Below, piece by piece: positions 31,301 to 44,720 of a DNA stretch of 64,000 bases. The translations under genes were made by a program, and so were the position numbers. Each line of letters starts with the position of its first letter. The first letter of the stretch is position 1. This DNA is from Mycoplasmopsis opalescens ATCC 27921 (GTDB lineage: Bacteria > Bacillota_I > Bacilli_A > Mycoplasmatales > Metamycoplasmataceae). The stretch covers positions 62,001 to 126,000 of the forward strand of contig NZ_JOOB01000008.1 of NCBI RefSeq assembly GCF_000712185.1. The letters run 5' to 3'. The notes beneath the pieces were generated by a model. That model was given only the letters and a program-made list of their open reading frames with translations. It had not been told where the DNA came from and ran no database searches.

Positions 31301-33121
31301 ATGAAAAAAGATAAATCTAAACGCGTCAAAATTAAAGACATTGTTAATTTGTTTAAGGTTTTTCATAAGTTTGCCGGTAATCATTGCTGAAAATTATATT
31401 TAGGACTATTTTTATCTTTTGTTGCCCTCGGTCTTTATAATCTCGGAACCTTAATGACCGGTTTAATTGTAAGTAATACATTCACTAAAGAGGTTTTAGC
31501 TGGTGTAGAAGAATTTAATTTAAATAAATTTATTTTATTCTGCTCTATTTTGGGTGCGGCCTTCTTGCTTTATCTAATTTTAAGAACAATTTTAAATCGC
31601 TTACTTATCGAATTATGCATGAATATTGCACACAATATTCGTAAGCAAATTAATGATAAACTTTTACAAATGCCAGTAAGCTATTTTGATCATCAAAAAG
31701 CTGGTGATTTAATCGCAATTATTTCCAATGACGCCTCACAGTTAGCGATGGCATTGACACAAATAGTCTCTTCTGTCATTAGTCAAATTTTCTCGATTTT
31801 GATTTCAGTTGTAATTTTGATGCTTACATCTGTAACGATTTCAAGCATTATGATTGTAATTGTTTTATTCTTCTTTAGCATTGGAATTTACCTTGCTTCA
31901 TTCGCAGGACCTGCTTTCATTAAACTAAATGAACACTTTGGAGAAATTGTTGGATATGTTGAAGAAATATTAAAAAATCAAAGGGTTGCAAATAGTTTTA
32001 ATCAACAAAAAGCAACAATTGAAAACTATCAAAAAATTACCCAAAAGATCTATAAAACAGCAATTGTAGGCGATATTATTCAAAGACTAACGTCGCCTTG
32101 ATCAGTTTTTGCAAATAACATTTTAGTTATGTCTAGTGCTATTTTTGGTTTAATTTTTAAAGAAAATAATTTACCTTTCGTTTCTGTATTATTCGATGAG
32201 CCTAATGCTGGATTTTTCATCGGTTATACAGGCTTGCTTTGATCTTTGACCGGCAGCTTCAATGTAATTATGGATAGTTCATTTGCGTTTTTACAAGGAA
32301 TTAGCGCTATGCGTCGTGTGGATAAAATTCTTAACTTAGAAAATGAAAAACCAATTGAAAATCCAGTTGAATTAACTGATGTTAAAGGTCATATTGAATT
32401 TAATAATGTATATTTTCGCTATAATCAATCATCTGGAAAATACCAGCTTAAAAATGCTACTTTCGAAGCAAAACCTGGCGAAACAATAGCTATTGTTGGT
32501 GCTACCGGAGCCGGTAAAACTACAATAATTAACCTACTTTCAAAATTTTATGATTATGAAATGGGAAGTATTAAAATCGACAATGTTGAATTAAAACAAA
32601 TACCCAAGACCAATTTAAGAGATTTTATGGCTGTTGTTTTACAAGATCCATTTATGTTTAACGACACAATCAAAAACAACATTAAAATTGGTAATTCTCT
32701 AGCTGACAATGAACATATTATTGAAGCTGCAAAAACAGTATCAGCACACGAAATTATTATGCAATTAGAATTTGGTTATGATACGCAATTAGTTAACGAC
32801 GGAGCTATGCTTTCAAAAGGTGAACGTCAACTAATAGCTATGGCTAGAGCCATTTTAGGCGAAAAAAGAATCATCATTTTAGATGAAGCAACCTCAAATA
32901 TTGATAGTAATACTGAAAAAATTATTCAAGCTGCCTTAAATGAAAAAATCTTAGTTAACAAAACAGCTATTGTTATTGCTCATAGATTAAGCACAATTAA
33001 AAATGCAGATAAAATCTTGGTAGTCGAAGACGGACAAATAGTTGAAGGTGGCACGCATGAAGAGTTATTAAAACTTAATGGAAGCTATGCAAAATTATAT
33101 AACTCCCAATTTAGCCAATAA
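31301..33121 (+). CDS. ABC exporter half-transporter 2 (catalytic half)
   Basis: Protein of 606 aa, membrane domain (residues about 1-330) plus nucleotide-binding domain. Walker A GATGAGKTTI, Walker B IIILDEATSNID with catalytic Glu and AIVIAHRLSTI switch His are intact, but the signature is LSKGERQLIA rather than LSGGQ. It complements half 1: one composite site would be fully canonical, the other degenerate on both sides. It starts 7 nt after the first gene (RBS GGGGGA), so the two are surely co-expressed and form a heterodimer. Confidence 0.93.
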
Positions 33122-33193
33122 CTCTACTCTATAGGCATATTGGTATTAAAACAAATTTATTTATTGTTTACAATGTAGTTTGGAATTAAAAAA

Positions 33194-34018
33194 ATGAATA
33201 AAAAAAACAAACAAATAAGAATACTTTTCTTTGGTGATATTTTTAGCGAGAATGGCATTATAGCAGTTGCTAAAAATATTGACAAGATAAAACAAAAATA
33301 TAACGTTGATTTTACGATTGCGCAAGCAGAGAATGTGACTGATCGTAAAGGTTTTTCTGAAGAAGATTATTCACGTCTAAAGAAAATAGGCATTGATGCT
33401 TTTACTTTAGGTAATCACGTTTGAGCTAAGGATGGTATTTTTAATATTATAAATTGTAATGATGTAATCCGCCCCTACAATATTCCTAGCTCTTATGCAG
33501 GCCACGGTTCATCGGTATTTAAAGTTAATAACTCAACTTTAAGAGTTACTTCTATGATGGGCATATGCTTTAATAAATTATTAAAGCCATGAGGTGATGA
33601 ATATGCATTAAACTTTTTCGATGCAGCAGATAGTTTAATTAACAACTCTGCTAATCAAAAAGCTGATTTTCACTTTATGGATTTCCATGCTGAAACTACT
33701 TCGGAAAAGTACACATTCGCGCTTTATCTTGATGGAAAAATCGATGCCTTTTGTGGCACTCACACACATGTTCAAACAAATGATGCTCATGTTTTACCAA
33801 AAGGTACATGTTATATAACCGATGTTGGAATGTGCGGCCCTTATGATTGTTCAATTGGTGCAAATTTCCAAGAAGTATATGAACATATGCGATACCAATC
33901 GAGAAGTATCTTCCGTCCTTCTGAAAATCAATCACAAGTTAATGCAGCATATATAGAATTAAACACTATTGATAAACACTTAAATAAAATTGAAGCGATC
34001 AAAATATTGCCTTATTAA
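33194..34018 (+). CDS. YmdB-family metallophosphoesterase (TIGR00282)
   Basis: Protein of 274 aa. Metal-binding motifs of the calcineurin-like fold: FFGDIF (Asp), QAENVTDRKGF (Asn/Glu), TLGNHVW (Asn-His), FMDFHAE (His), CGTHTHVQT (His-x-His). YmdB homologues hydrolyse 2',3'-cyclic nucleotides and influence RNA turnover and stress responses. TGA codons encode Trp. No strong RBS is visible. It follows the exporter genes by 72 nt and may be read from the same transcript; a convergent terminator follows. Confidence 0.88.
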
Positions 34019-34060
34019 TAATTTATATTTTTTTCCTGTGCTACACTAATTTTAGTAAAA

Positions 34061-34090
34061 AAATAAAAACAGTTATGCTGTTTTTATTTT
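34061..34090. terminator. Bidirectional terminator between ymdB-like gene and lipoprotein
   Basis: AAATAAAAACAG / CTGTTTTTATTT, 12-bp stem with loop TTATG. It serves two convergent genes, and the dispersed element (34035-34063) abuts its left side. Confidence 0.85.
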
Positions 34091-35787
34091 TGTAAAAACT
34101 CTGAATAAGGCAAGGTCTTACCATTATCGATTTCGGTTCCATAATCAAAGTTAATTGATTTTAATTCCTTTTGTTTTTCTATTATTTTAGCATTGTCAAA
34201 ACCAACTAATCCGCCCACTAAAATGATTTTTTCGCTGTTTTCTTTTGATAACATTGATTTTCCTTCGCTGTCTATAAAATCAATTTTTAGGTCAAATTTG
34301 CCAATATTGATTTGGTTTTTAAGTTCATCATTAAGAATTTTAACCTTAACTCTTTTAATAACATTTTTTTCATGGTCAATATCATTAAGACATGTATTTT
34401 TATTAGTTGAGTATGGCTTTGAGACGTTATAAAGTAATATAAACTGGTTTAATGCGTTTTCTAGGTTTTTTTCAAAAAGTTTTTTATTTTGGTGCATTGT
34501 TGTTATATCGACTTGTTCCATTTTTTTATTCCCTCAGAAAGTTAAATCATTTCGGTAGGCATGAATAATAAAATTAATAATATCTATTAGGTTAGTTTGG
34601 TAAAAATCATCAGGATCTACTATTTCAGGTGTTTGGCACTTATCATTCATTTTTTTATAATTAAATAATTTCGGGTTTTTTAATTTTTTATCTTCATAAA
34701 AACCGTGTTCAAAAATATGGTTATGGATGGTAAAATCAACCGAATATCAAGGGAATGTGCCGATAATTTCACCATTTTTATCTTTTACTTCTACATCTAA
34801 AACAGCTATAGAATAGCTATTTCATAATAATTTAGTTGGTTTTCAGCTAATAATTCTAAAGCTATAATCCTTTGATTTTGTGGTTAAATAAAACAAGTCT
34901 GTATTATATTGAAGCAAACTTAAAAAACCATTTAAATTAAATATTAATCATTCCACTCTGGGGTGCATTAAATTGTCAAATTCACTAGCTTTGAAAATAT
35001 TCGTCTTCAAATTCAAGTTTAAATCAGCAAATAAATCATTAAGGTGAATGGCATCGTTATCTTCAAAATTTAGTCTTTGGTCTTTATCTCCCTTAATCTC
35101 AATATTTTTATATAAATATTTATCACCATCGGTAAAATCATTTTTTTTGATTTTCAATACAATATTTTGGTTTTTATCAGTTGATGAATCGAAAACTACA
35201 ATATTAATAGTTATTTCTTTGTCGTTGTCTAGATCAAAATCAATATTTTTTATTTCATATTGTTCATTGTTCTTATTAAAACTTTTTAAATAAAACGTGA
35301 TGGCTTTTTTATATTGATTTTGTAAAAATAAACTTTTTTTAAACGACGCAAATCGTGTTTGATCCACTACGGGTATAGATTTATCAATTAAAAATCTTTT
35401 TGCGCTTAAAAAGCCTGTAGAAAAGGAGTTTTGATCAAGTTCTTTATCTTTATTTTCATTTTCTATTATTTGTTTTACATTTATATTTGGAACTGAATTT
35501 TGTAAAGAGTAAGAGTTATTTTTGACTTTAAAAAATATGTCATTACTTTTAATTTTAATAGTGGTAGCTTGTATTTTCTCAATTAATAAAAATTTTAATT
35601 GAGAAAAATTAATGTTTCCTATTTCTTCTTCGGACAAATTTAATTTATCTATTAATGGAATAGATTTATTATTTTCATCCGTAGGTTTATATGGATTATT
35701 ATTTGAACATGATATTGCTATGCTTGTGGGCAATATCATCGACGATAATAGAGAAGCTATTTTAATTATTTGGCTTTTTTTATTCAT
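34084..35787 (-). CDS. Large lipoprotein, function unknown
   Basis: Protein of 567 aa, continuous when several TGA codons are read as Trp (checked through 34522-34950). The signal MNKKSQIIKIASLLSSMILP is followed by lipobox AISC (Cys near residue 27) and a Ser/Asn-rich start of the mature protein. The body is Lys/Asn/Asp-rich with alternating beta patterns (FDLDNDKEITINIVVFDSS, KVKILNDELKNQINIGKFDL) suggesting repeated beta domains. It probably faces outward. I do not recognise a family. Its left end shares a terminator with the convergent phosphodiesterase gene. Confidence 0.8.
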
Positions 35788-35840
35788 TTTTTAATTATAT
35801 ATATTTTTTATATTTAAAGATTAATTTTTGGGATTCGATA

Positions 35841-35889
35841 ATCAAAAAAGACAATAGTAATAATTAAACTCTATTGTCTTTTTTTGATT
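35841..35889 (-). terminator. Terminator of the 223-aa membrane protein gene
   Basis: AATCAAAAAAGACAATAG / CTATTGTCTTTTTTTGATT, very long stem with T run on either strand. Confidence 0.85.
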
Positions 35890-36559
35890 ATTTTGAGTTT
35901 TGTTTGACTTTTAAAACAATATTTTTGCTTACTTCTAGTTTCTCAAGGTAATCAACTTTATTGTCTTTTAATTTAATTGTAACTGTTACATTTCTTTGGG
36001 TATTCATTTCTTTGCTGAATTCATCTAATTTAAAGATTATTAAGGTTTTATTAGGAACTTTAACTTCATCAGTAAGCATCAAATCTTGCTCTGTTCAGTC
36101 TTTTATTGGTTTGTTGTTGCTTTCAGGATTAACAATCAGGGTTTTATCAGTGATTTTTGTTAATAGATCATTCATTTTTTTAAGGGTATCTTTAATATTT
36201 TCTAATTTGGAATTATTGTTAGCTTTATTTTGTTCGACTTCCATAATTTTAGCTTTAATGTGCTTATTTAAAAATTTTGTTTTTTGAGCATCATTATTAA
36301 CAAATTTAGTTGCATCTTCAATTTGTTTATTTATGGATGCCAATAGAATTTCATAAAAATTTTGGTTTTCTAGCTGAGAAATTATTTTGCTTTGCTTTTT
36401 AATTGCATCAATTTCATTTTGAAGTTTTAAAACTAATTTTGGATGTTCCTCATGGTCTTTTTTATTCCTGATTGGTATGACAACGGCAGGCAAAATTGTG
36501 CCAACTCCAACAATGGTTACACTGGATAAAAGAAATCAAGTTACACGCTTTTTATTCAT
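35888..36559 (-). CDS. Secreted or membrane-anchored coiled-coil protein, function unknown
   Basis: Protein of 223 aa. N-terminus MNKKRVTWFLLSSVTIVGVG is one membrane segment without a lipobox Cys. A long helical, charged region (about residues 35-150, for example QLENQNFYEILLASINKQIE) is predicted to be coiled coil. The C-terminus ends in a beta-rich domain (TLIIFKLDEFSKEMNTQRNV, VTVTIKLKDNKVDYLEKLEV). TGA codons are read as Trp. It is transcribed upstream of the large lipoprotein but separated by a strong terminator. No family recognised. Confidence 0.75.
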
Positions 36560-36635
36560 TTTTTTATTATACTGTATTTTATTAATTATTAAAGAAATAC
36601 TTAAAACACTGTGATACAGTATTTTTAGTAAAAAA

Positions 36636-36661
36636 ATAGCATCCGAAGATGCTATATTATT
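36636..36661 (-). terminator. Terminator of the ATP synthase operon
   Basis: Minus strand TAGCATC, TTCG tetraloop, GATGCTA, then seven Ts; directly after the atpC stop. A dispersed element (36606-36640) follows. Confidence 0.9.
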
Positions 36662-37091
36662 AATGTGGGGAATGTTCAATATCATAAACTTTAATTCTAT
36701 TAAGAGCTTTTCTAAGTTTAATTTCTAACTTAGCTTTATCTTTATAGGTATCAACACTAGAAAGGAGGTCGAGAGCTGAATCTCTGTCTTTTTGTGCTCT
36801 GACAATATCGATGTTTTCACCAAAGATAATATCATCAGTTATGATTCTTATGTTTGCTCTATCAGCAAATACAAGCCCTCCACCTACTGAGCAGACGTGA
36901 TAATCTTTATCACCTGGGCTATTTATAGTTAATTTCCCAATTGCAATATTGCTTGCAAAAGCGCTTATTCCAGGCAAAAGACAAATAGCTCCGCCACTCT
37001 TAGTTCTTAAGGTTACACTTCTAACATCACCTTCGAAAAACACATTTTCAATAGTAGTGATTTTTAAATTAATTGTTTTAGTTGTTGCCAT
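36660..37091 (-). CDS. atpC: ATP synthase F1 epsilon subunit
   Basis: Protein of 143 aa. The N-terminal beta sandwich (TIENVFFEGDVRSVTLRTKS, then GGAICLLPGISAFASNIAIG) is followed by the two-helix C-terminal domain (AQKDRDSALDLLSSV). It couples rotation of the c ring to the F1 head and restrains ATP hydrolysis. Last gene of the operon, 2 nt after atpD. Confidence 0.92.
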   Translation of the reverse strand: MATTKTINLKITTIENVFFEGDVRSVTLRTKSGGAICLLPGISAFASNIAIGKLTINSPGDKDYHVCSVGGGLVFADRANIRIITDDIIFGENIDIVRAQKDRDSALDLLSSVDTYKDKAKLEIKLRKALNRIKVYDIEHSPH

Positions 37092-37093
37092 AA

Positions 37094-39449
<2,356 letters not shown>

Positions 39450-39450
<1 letters not shown>

Positions 39451-41030
39451 TATTTAATTTTATCCAAAACGTTTTGTGGAATTGAGTAATTCATCTCTGG
39501 TTGATAGTTTGGTATTTGACTAATTGTACTGTCTACAAGCCTTTTTAGCATAATTAAGTATTTTTTCGTTATCGCATCATTCAATGAGTTGTTATTAGCT
39601 AATAATTCTTCAGCTAAGGCAATACCTTCTAGTGAATGCATAGTTTCAACGACTGAATTTTTGAAATTAGCTATGCTTGTTAGAGGGATTGGGTTAATTA
39701 AGCGCTCTTTAATGGCTAAAAGTAATGCAACTTGAGTTGGCTGTGATAATGGAGAATATTGTGGTTGTTTAAGCATTTCGAAAACTTTAGATCCATGAGC
39801 TAAAATTTCCTTGGTACTATCATCTAAGTCACTTCCAAATTGTGCAAAAGCTTGCATTTCATTATATTGTGCTAATTCAAGCTTTAATGAACCTGAAAGT
39901 TGCTTCATTGCTTTGATTTGGGCTGCACTACCTACACGGCTGACACTAAGCCCAACGTCAACAGCTGGTCTTTGTCCAGCGTTGAATAAAGATTCACGTG
40001 TAAAGATCTGTCCATCGGTTATGGAAATAACATTAGTTGGAATATAAGCTGATATATCACCTTGCTGAGTTTCGATAATTGGTAAAGCAGTAATTGAACC
40101 GCCACCATATTCTTTTGTTACTCTTGCTGCTCTTTCGAGTAGTTGGCTGTGAAGATAGAACACATCACCAGGGAAGGCTTCACGTCCAGGTGGACGGCGT
40201 AATAATAATGATAATGTACGGTATGCTACCGCATGTTTAGACAAGTCATCATAAATAATTAAAACATCATCACCTTTAGACATTCATTCTTCAGCAATCG
40301 TTACCCCAGCATAAGGTGCAATGTATTGCTGAGGTGCCAATTCAGAAGCTGATGAAACCACGACTGTGGTGTAGTCTAAAGCTCTAACTTCACGTAAGCG
40401 ATTTACTATTTGTGCTACTGTACTGTTTTTTAAGCCAATAGCAACGTAAATACATTTAACATTTTTACCTTGCTGATTAATGATTGTATCTAAAGCTATA
40501 GCTGTTTTACCGGTTTGGCGATCGCCAATAATTAATTCACGCTGGCCTTTTCCGATAGGAATCATACTATCAATTGAAATGATACCTGTTTCTAATGGCT
40601 GTGAAACAGCTTCACGAGACATAACACCTGATGCAACTTTAAATATTTCACGGCGTTGAGTTGTTTCTATTGGGCCTTTCCCATCAATAGGTTGACCAAG
40701 CGAGTTAATAACTCTACCTAAAAGTTTATCACCAACATTTATAGAAATAACTTCACCTGTTCTGCGGCATTCATCACCTTCACTTAGCAAGTTAGCATTA
40801 CCAAAAATTGTAACACCAACCACTTCTTCTTCAAGGTTCAAAACAAGGCCATATATGTCATTTTTAAAGACAACTAATTCACCATTTCTCACTTTATTTA
40901 ATCCGCTAACTAAAGCGATACCGTCACCAACAGTGATTATTTTTCCATATTCTGAATAGTCAACTTGTGAGTCATAATTTTTGATGCGTTCTTTTATAAT
41001 TTTTGATATATCTCAGTTAATACTTGACAT
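39450..41030 (-). CDS. atpA: ATP synthase F1 alpha subunit
   Basis: Protein of 526 aa. Non-catalytic nucleotide site P-loop [21 protein letters not shown]-like [16 protein letters not shown], and the alpha signature [17 protein letters not shown] with the arginine finger. TGA at 40284-40286 encodes Trp. Start at 41030 ([16 protein letters not shown]), followed by the beta-barrel domain. It lies 10 nt after atpH. Confidence 0.97.
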
Positions 41031-41040
41031 CTAAAACCTC

Positions 41041-41580
41041 CTATTTGACTAGTATTTGGCTGATTTTATGCAAATCATTTTGATATGAATGTTCTATTAT
41101 TTCATTATCAATTAATATTCTAAAACCAGCGATTAATTCTGTATTTACACGTGGATAAATTCTTACTTCACATTGATATTTTTGAATAAGTTTTTTTCTT
41201 ATTAGTTCTAATTTTTCATCGCTTAATTGTGTTACTGTTTCAACAACTGCAAACTTAATGTTTAAGTGTTTATTTGCAACTCTAAAAAAAGCGATTAAGA
41301 TACGTTTAAAGATATAACCAGCATTTTTTTCACAAATGACTTTAAAACACCTTGCTAATAAATTTCCTGCTGGTTTTTCAGCGAAGATATTGTCAATTAT
41401 TAAGTTTTTTTCCTCATTAGGAATAGCTGTATTTTTTAATAATTTCTCAAAGTCACTGTTGTTTTTAGTTTGAAAGTATAATTCTAAAAGGGTATCGTAA
41501 ACTGATTGAACACATTTGTCTTCAATTGCTAAATCGAGCAAGGCAAAGGCATATCCATCGGCATTAGCACGTGTGTACAT
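41041..41580 (-). CDS. atpH: ATP synthase F1 delta subunit
   Basis: Protein of 179 aa, the usual size. It joins the F1 head to the b stalk. An N-terminal six-helix bundle (YAFALLDLAIEDKCVQSVYD) precedes the conserved C-terminal part with VETVTQLSDEKLELIRKKLI and ELIAGFRILIDNEIIEHS. Overlaps atpF by 1 nt. Confidence 0.93.
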   Translation of the reverse strand: MYTRANADGYAFALLDLAIEDKCVQSVYDTLLELYFQTKNNSDFEKLLKNTAIPNEEKNLIIDNIFAEKPAGNLLARCFKVICEKNAGYIFKRILIAFFRVANKHLNIKFAVVETVTQLSDEKLELIRKKLIQKYQCEVRIYPRVNTELIAGFRILIDNEIIEHSYQNDLHKISQILVK

Positions 41581-42134
41581 TAGCTTTCCTTTAGAAACTT
41601 ATCAATAATTTTGTCTTGAGTTTCTTGCGAAATTTCTCTTTCGAGAATTTGACGAGAAAGATTAGTAGCGGCTGTAACGATCTCTTTTTTACTTTCTTTT
41701 AATAAATTGCTTTGTTGTAATTGAATATCGATTTTAGCTTCTTCAATCATTCGTTGAGAAGTACTTTTTGCCTTCTCAATATAACGTGAATAGGCTGCTT
41801 CAGCACGAATTTTAGCATCACGCTTAATGAGATTTGCGTCTTCATGAGCTTTAGCTAAACGAGTATTAACTTCTTCAAGTTTTTGTTGAGAAAGTTTATT
41901 TGTTTCCTCTGCTTGATTGATGTTATTTTGAATGTAATCTTGGCGTGCTTTTATTGCTTTTTTAACTGGCTTATAGAGCAAAAAGTATAATATTATAATT
42001 GAAATCAATAATGATAAAAGCGTAGCTAACATCAATGGTCAAGAAGGAAAAATTTTGAAGAATTTTTCTTGAATCGACTCTGATAAATCAGGTCTTTCAG
42101 GCACTGCGGCAGCATAAATAATGTTATGAAGCAT
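41580..42134 (-). CDS. atpF: ATP synthase Fo b subunit
   Basis: Peripheral stalk, 184 aa. A short N-terminus (MLHNIIYAAAVPERPD) precedes one membrane helix (about residues 33-53, LMLATLLSLLISIIILYFLL) and a long charged helix ending in LSRQILEREISQETQDKIID. In some other mycoplasmas this subunit is a lipoprotein; here no lipobox Cys is seen. TGA at 42036-42038 region encodes Trp; without it the N-terminal 33 residues would be missed. Confidence 0.93.
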
Positions 42135-42139
42135 GTTGA

Positions 42140-42379
42140 TTATTTAAGCACGAAAATGATGATAATTGCAACAATTAAGCAGTAAATTGCTGATGATTCG
42201 GCAACACCTTGACCGATAAGCATCATTGTTCTAATTTTAGATGCAGCTTCAGGGTTTCTTCCGACAGCATCACAAGCTTTACCGGCTGCAATCCCTTGAC
42301 CTAATCCACATCCAAATGATCCAAGCATAGCTAGACCAGCACCAACGGCAATTAATCCTACTTTAACTCCGTCATTCAT
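42140..42379 (-). CDS. atpE: ATP synthase Fo c subunit
   Basis: Hairpin of 79 aa forming the rotor ring. The start at 42379 (MNDGVKVGLI) follows RBS AGGAGG; an upstream ATG would include the RBS in the coding sequence. The polar loop GRNPEAASKIR and ion-binding Glu61 in GQGVAESSAIY are intact. Gln28 and Ser62 next to Glu61 match ligands of known Na+-type c rings; ion specificity is an inference. Confidence 0.95.
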   Translation of the reverse strand: MNDGVKVGLIAVGAGLAMLGSFGCGLGQGIAAGKACDAVGRNPEAASKIRTMMLIGQGVAESSAIYCLIVAIIIIFVLK

Positions 42380-42404
42380 ATTGAACCTCCTAAAAAATAA
42401 ATAG

Positions 42405-43139
42405 TTATGCAATAATTTTTTGGGTTTGATTAATTTTCTTTTTTGACTTTTTTACTATCTTTTCAGCTTCACTTGATCAATAAACTGTTGTAAGTAATGT
42501 AAATACTAGAGTTTGCACAATTGGACCAAACATATCAAAAAACATATGTAAAAATGGTGTAAAAAATGAACCAAAAAAGTAAAATCCATTTGTGATTGGC
42601 ATTAAATCCCATACGTATCCGAAGACATAATAAACTAAATACGTTATAGTTGCACCACCAATAATATTTCCAAACATACGCATTGATAGTGAAATTAATG
42701 GAGCAAACTGACTTACTATTTCAATTGGGCTAACTAAATATCTTTTTAATCAGCGTCATTTTTGAAATATAGTCGCAATAGTATAAGATCCTAAAAATGT
42801 TATTAAAGCCAAGGTTAAAGTCACCGAATAAGATGTAGCTATAGGTTCTAATCCGATTAAACCAAGCGAATTACCAATTAGTATAAAAGTAGCTAGGCTA
42901 AAGATATAAATTCGCATCTTAGGTAATTTATTTTCACTAGCTTCATCATATAAATTGCACACAGCATTAACATAACCTTCAGCCACTAACTGTAAAGCTT
43001 TTGGAGCTTTATTCGGCTTAGCGTGTTTTTTAATGTGTATTGTGACGCTAATCGAGATAATAAAAATTATCAAAACAGTCACAAATAAAGAAAACAATTG
43101 AGGTTGATTTCATTCGTTAAAAAATCTTTTAAAATCCAT
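42405..43139 (-). CDS. atpB: ATP synthase Fo a subunit
   Basis: Protein of 244 aa with about five to six membrane helices. The essential Arg lies in LISLSMRMFGNIIGG, preceded by IEIVSQFAP. The last helix contains FGPIVQTLVFTLLTTVYW. TGA codons encode Trp. The C-terminus is Lys-rich. It forms the half-channels facing the c ring. Confidence 0.94.
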
Positions 43140-43156
43140 TTATTAGCCTCCTTTCC

Positions 43157-43561
43157 TTAGTTTTTTTTAATAAAAATAATCGATATAGGTAATACCAAAA
43201 TGCCTATAAAATAGGTGAAAATGTTAAATGGATAACTCACCTTTTCTATTATTGAGGCATCTAATTTGTTAAAATAAACATTTAAAAATAATGCGGCCAA
43301 AAAGATTAATCCAACTAATAAAGTTAAGCAAATATTGACTATTGTATTTGATAATACAACTGATTTTTTATTAGTTAGTTTTTGTTTTTGAATTAGTATT
43401 GATCTAATTGAAAAATTTAACATATAGCTAAAAGCGCCAAGCCAAAAACCTAGTAAACCGTAAATGTTCAAGTAATAAAAAAAGCATAGCAACAATAGTG
43501 AAACTACGCCAGCAATTATTATAAAATTTAGATATATTTTTTTTAATAATTGCCTACTCAT
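43157..43561 (-). CDS. atpI: AtpI-like membrane protein
   Basis: Protein of 134 aa with four membrane helices, first gene of the ATP synthase operon. Position and topology match AtpI/MG406-type proteins, thought to help c-ring assembly or Mg2+ uptake. Sequence conservation in this family is low, so the call rests mostly on context. The RBS is weak (GGGA). Confidence 0.7.
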   Translation of the reverse strand: MSRQLLKKIYLNFIIIAGVVSLLLLCFFYYLNIYGLLGFWLGAFSYMLNFSIRSILIQKQKLTNKKSVVLSNTIVNICLTLLVGLIFLAALFLNVYFNKLDASIIEKVSYPFNIFTYFIGILVLPISIIFIKKN

Positions 43562-43615
43562 TTAAATCCCAAAAAATAACTATTTTTATTATGTATTAAT
43601 TATTAATACTTTTTT

Positions 43616-43621
43616 ATTATA
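43616..43621 (-). promoter_or_regulatory. Probable -10 box of the ATP synthase operon
   Basis: Minus strand TATAAT 54 nt upstream of the first gene, in a 200-nt AT-rich gap without other genes. Confidence 0.5.
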
Positions 43622-43712
43622 TAACTTTAATATATAAGACAAAATAATAAAATTTTTTGGTTTGTTTTTAACTAAAAACACTGTAGATAAATTAAAAAAG
43701 CAAAATTTAAAA

Positions 43713-43763
43713 AGAATAAATAGCGAATTATTTTTTTTATACAAAAATATTGCTATTTATTCA
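43713..43763 (-). terminator. Terminator of the ffh-TIGR02206 operon
   Basis: GAATAAATAGC / GCTATTTATTC, 11-bp perfect stem, with a minus-strand T run, just after the membrane protein stop. Confidence 0.8.
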
Positions 43764-43774
43764 TTTATTAATTT

Positions 43775-44719
43775 CTAAGCTACTTTTTCTTTCTTTTTTT
43801 GTTTAAAAGAATTCAAATAAGCTATTCAATGTGCATGCTTTTCGACTTTAATTTTATAGCGATTATTTTCATCTTTTTCAAGGTAAATGCATTTTTGAAG
43901 CATCCAAATAAAACTCAATAACACAAACGAAATTCCGCCTAATATCATGAATGTAAAGATATTAAATGGTCATTTTGTAAGTGGTCCCATAAGGTTTACT
44001 TGTGAGTTTATCTTGTCAAATCCTGTGTATCAAAAATTACTTGCTCATGAGACTTTGGCGTCATCGTTAGGCATTCAAAATACGTTTGTTAATCAATTAA
44101 TTCCAGAGATAAATAGGAAAATTCCTGAAAGCCCAAGAAAAGTAAAGCCAATTTCTTTAGCTGTTATTTTTTCATCAACAAATATAAAAAGCAGAACACT
44201 ATAAATTAATATAAATGTGTGAACAATTAAATAATCATGAAAAATAAAAGCATCTAACCCAATATTTTGAGGAACATTTTTTGGGCGTGGTTTAGGAAAA
44301 ATCATACTCTCAAAGCTTGGGATAGCCAGAGCTACTAATGTGGCTAAAAAGCCTATGATACCGAAGTATTTGACTCAATTAGGCTTATTTAAAATTGAGA
44401 CTAAAGCTAGAGCCATAAGAAATAATCTGCAAAAGTGCAATGGTAAAACTTCTCATTTGAGTGGATAATCTGAGAAGATAGTTCAGGATGTTCTCAAAAC
44501 TTGATAAACCAAAATAGTTATCCCAATAGTCATGTAAAATGCTCGTTTAGATAATCCTAAAACCTTATTTTGTGCAACGTATCAATTATGAATTTGTTTT
44601 TTAAAAATTCAAATAATAAGGACAGCAATTAAGCATAAAGCAACGTAGGTGTAAAAGTATGCAAAACTTAAACCTTCAAACTTTAATTGGTTTCCTTGAC
44701 TGGCAAAAAATCCTTTCAT
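43775..44719 (-). CDS. TIGR02206/YwaF-type integral membrane protein
   Basis: Protein of 314 aa with about seven membrane helices. Conserved features of this uncharacterised family: WEVLPLHFCRLFLMALAL in the middle and FHDYLIVHTFILIYSVL further on, with buried His residues. Several TGA codons encode Trp. The ATG is 1 nt downstream of the ffh stop, so it is coupled to the signal-recognition-particle gene. The C-terminal Lys-rich tail is cytoplasmic by the positive-inside rule. Function unknown. Confidence 0.75.
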
Positions 44720-44720
44720 A

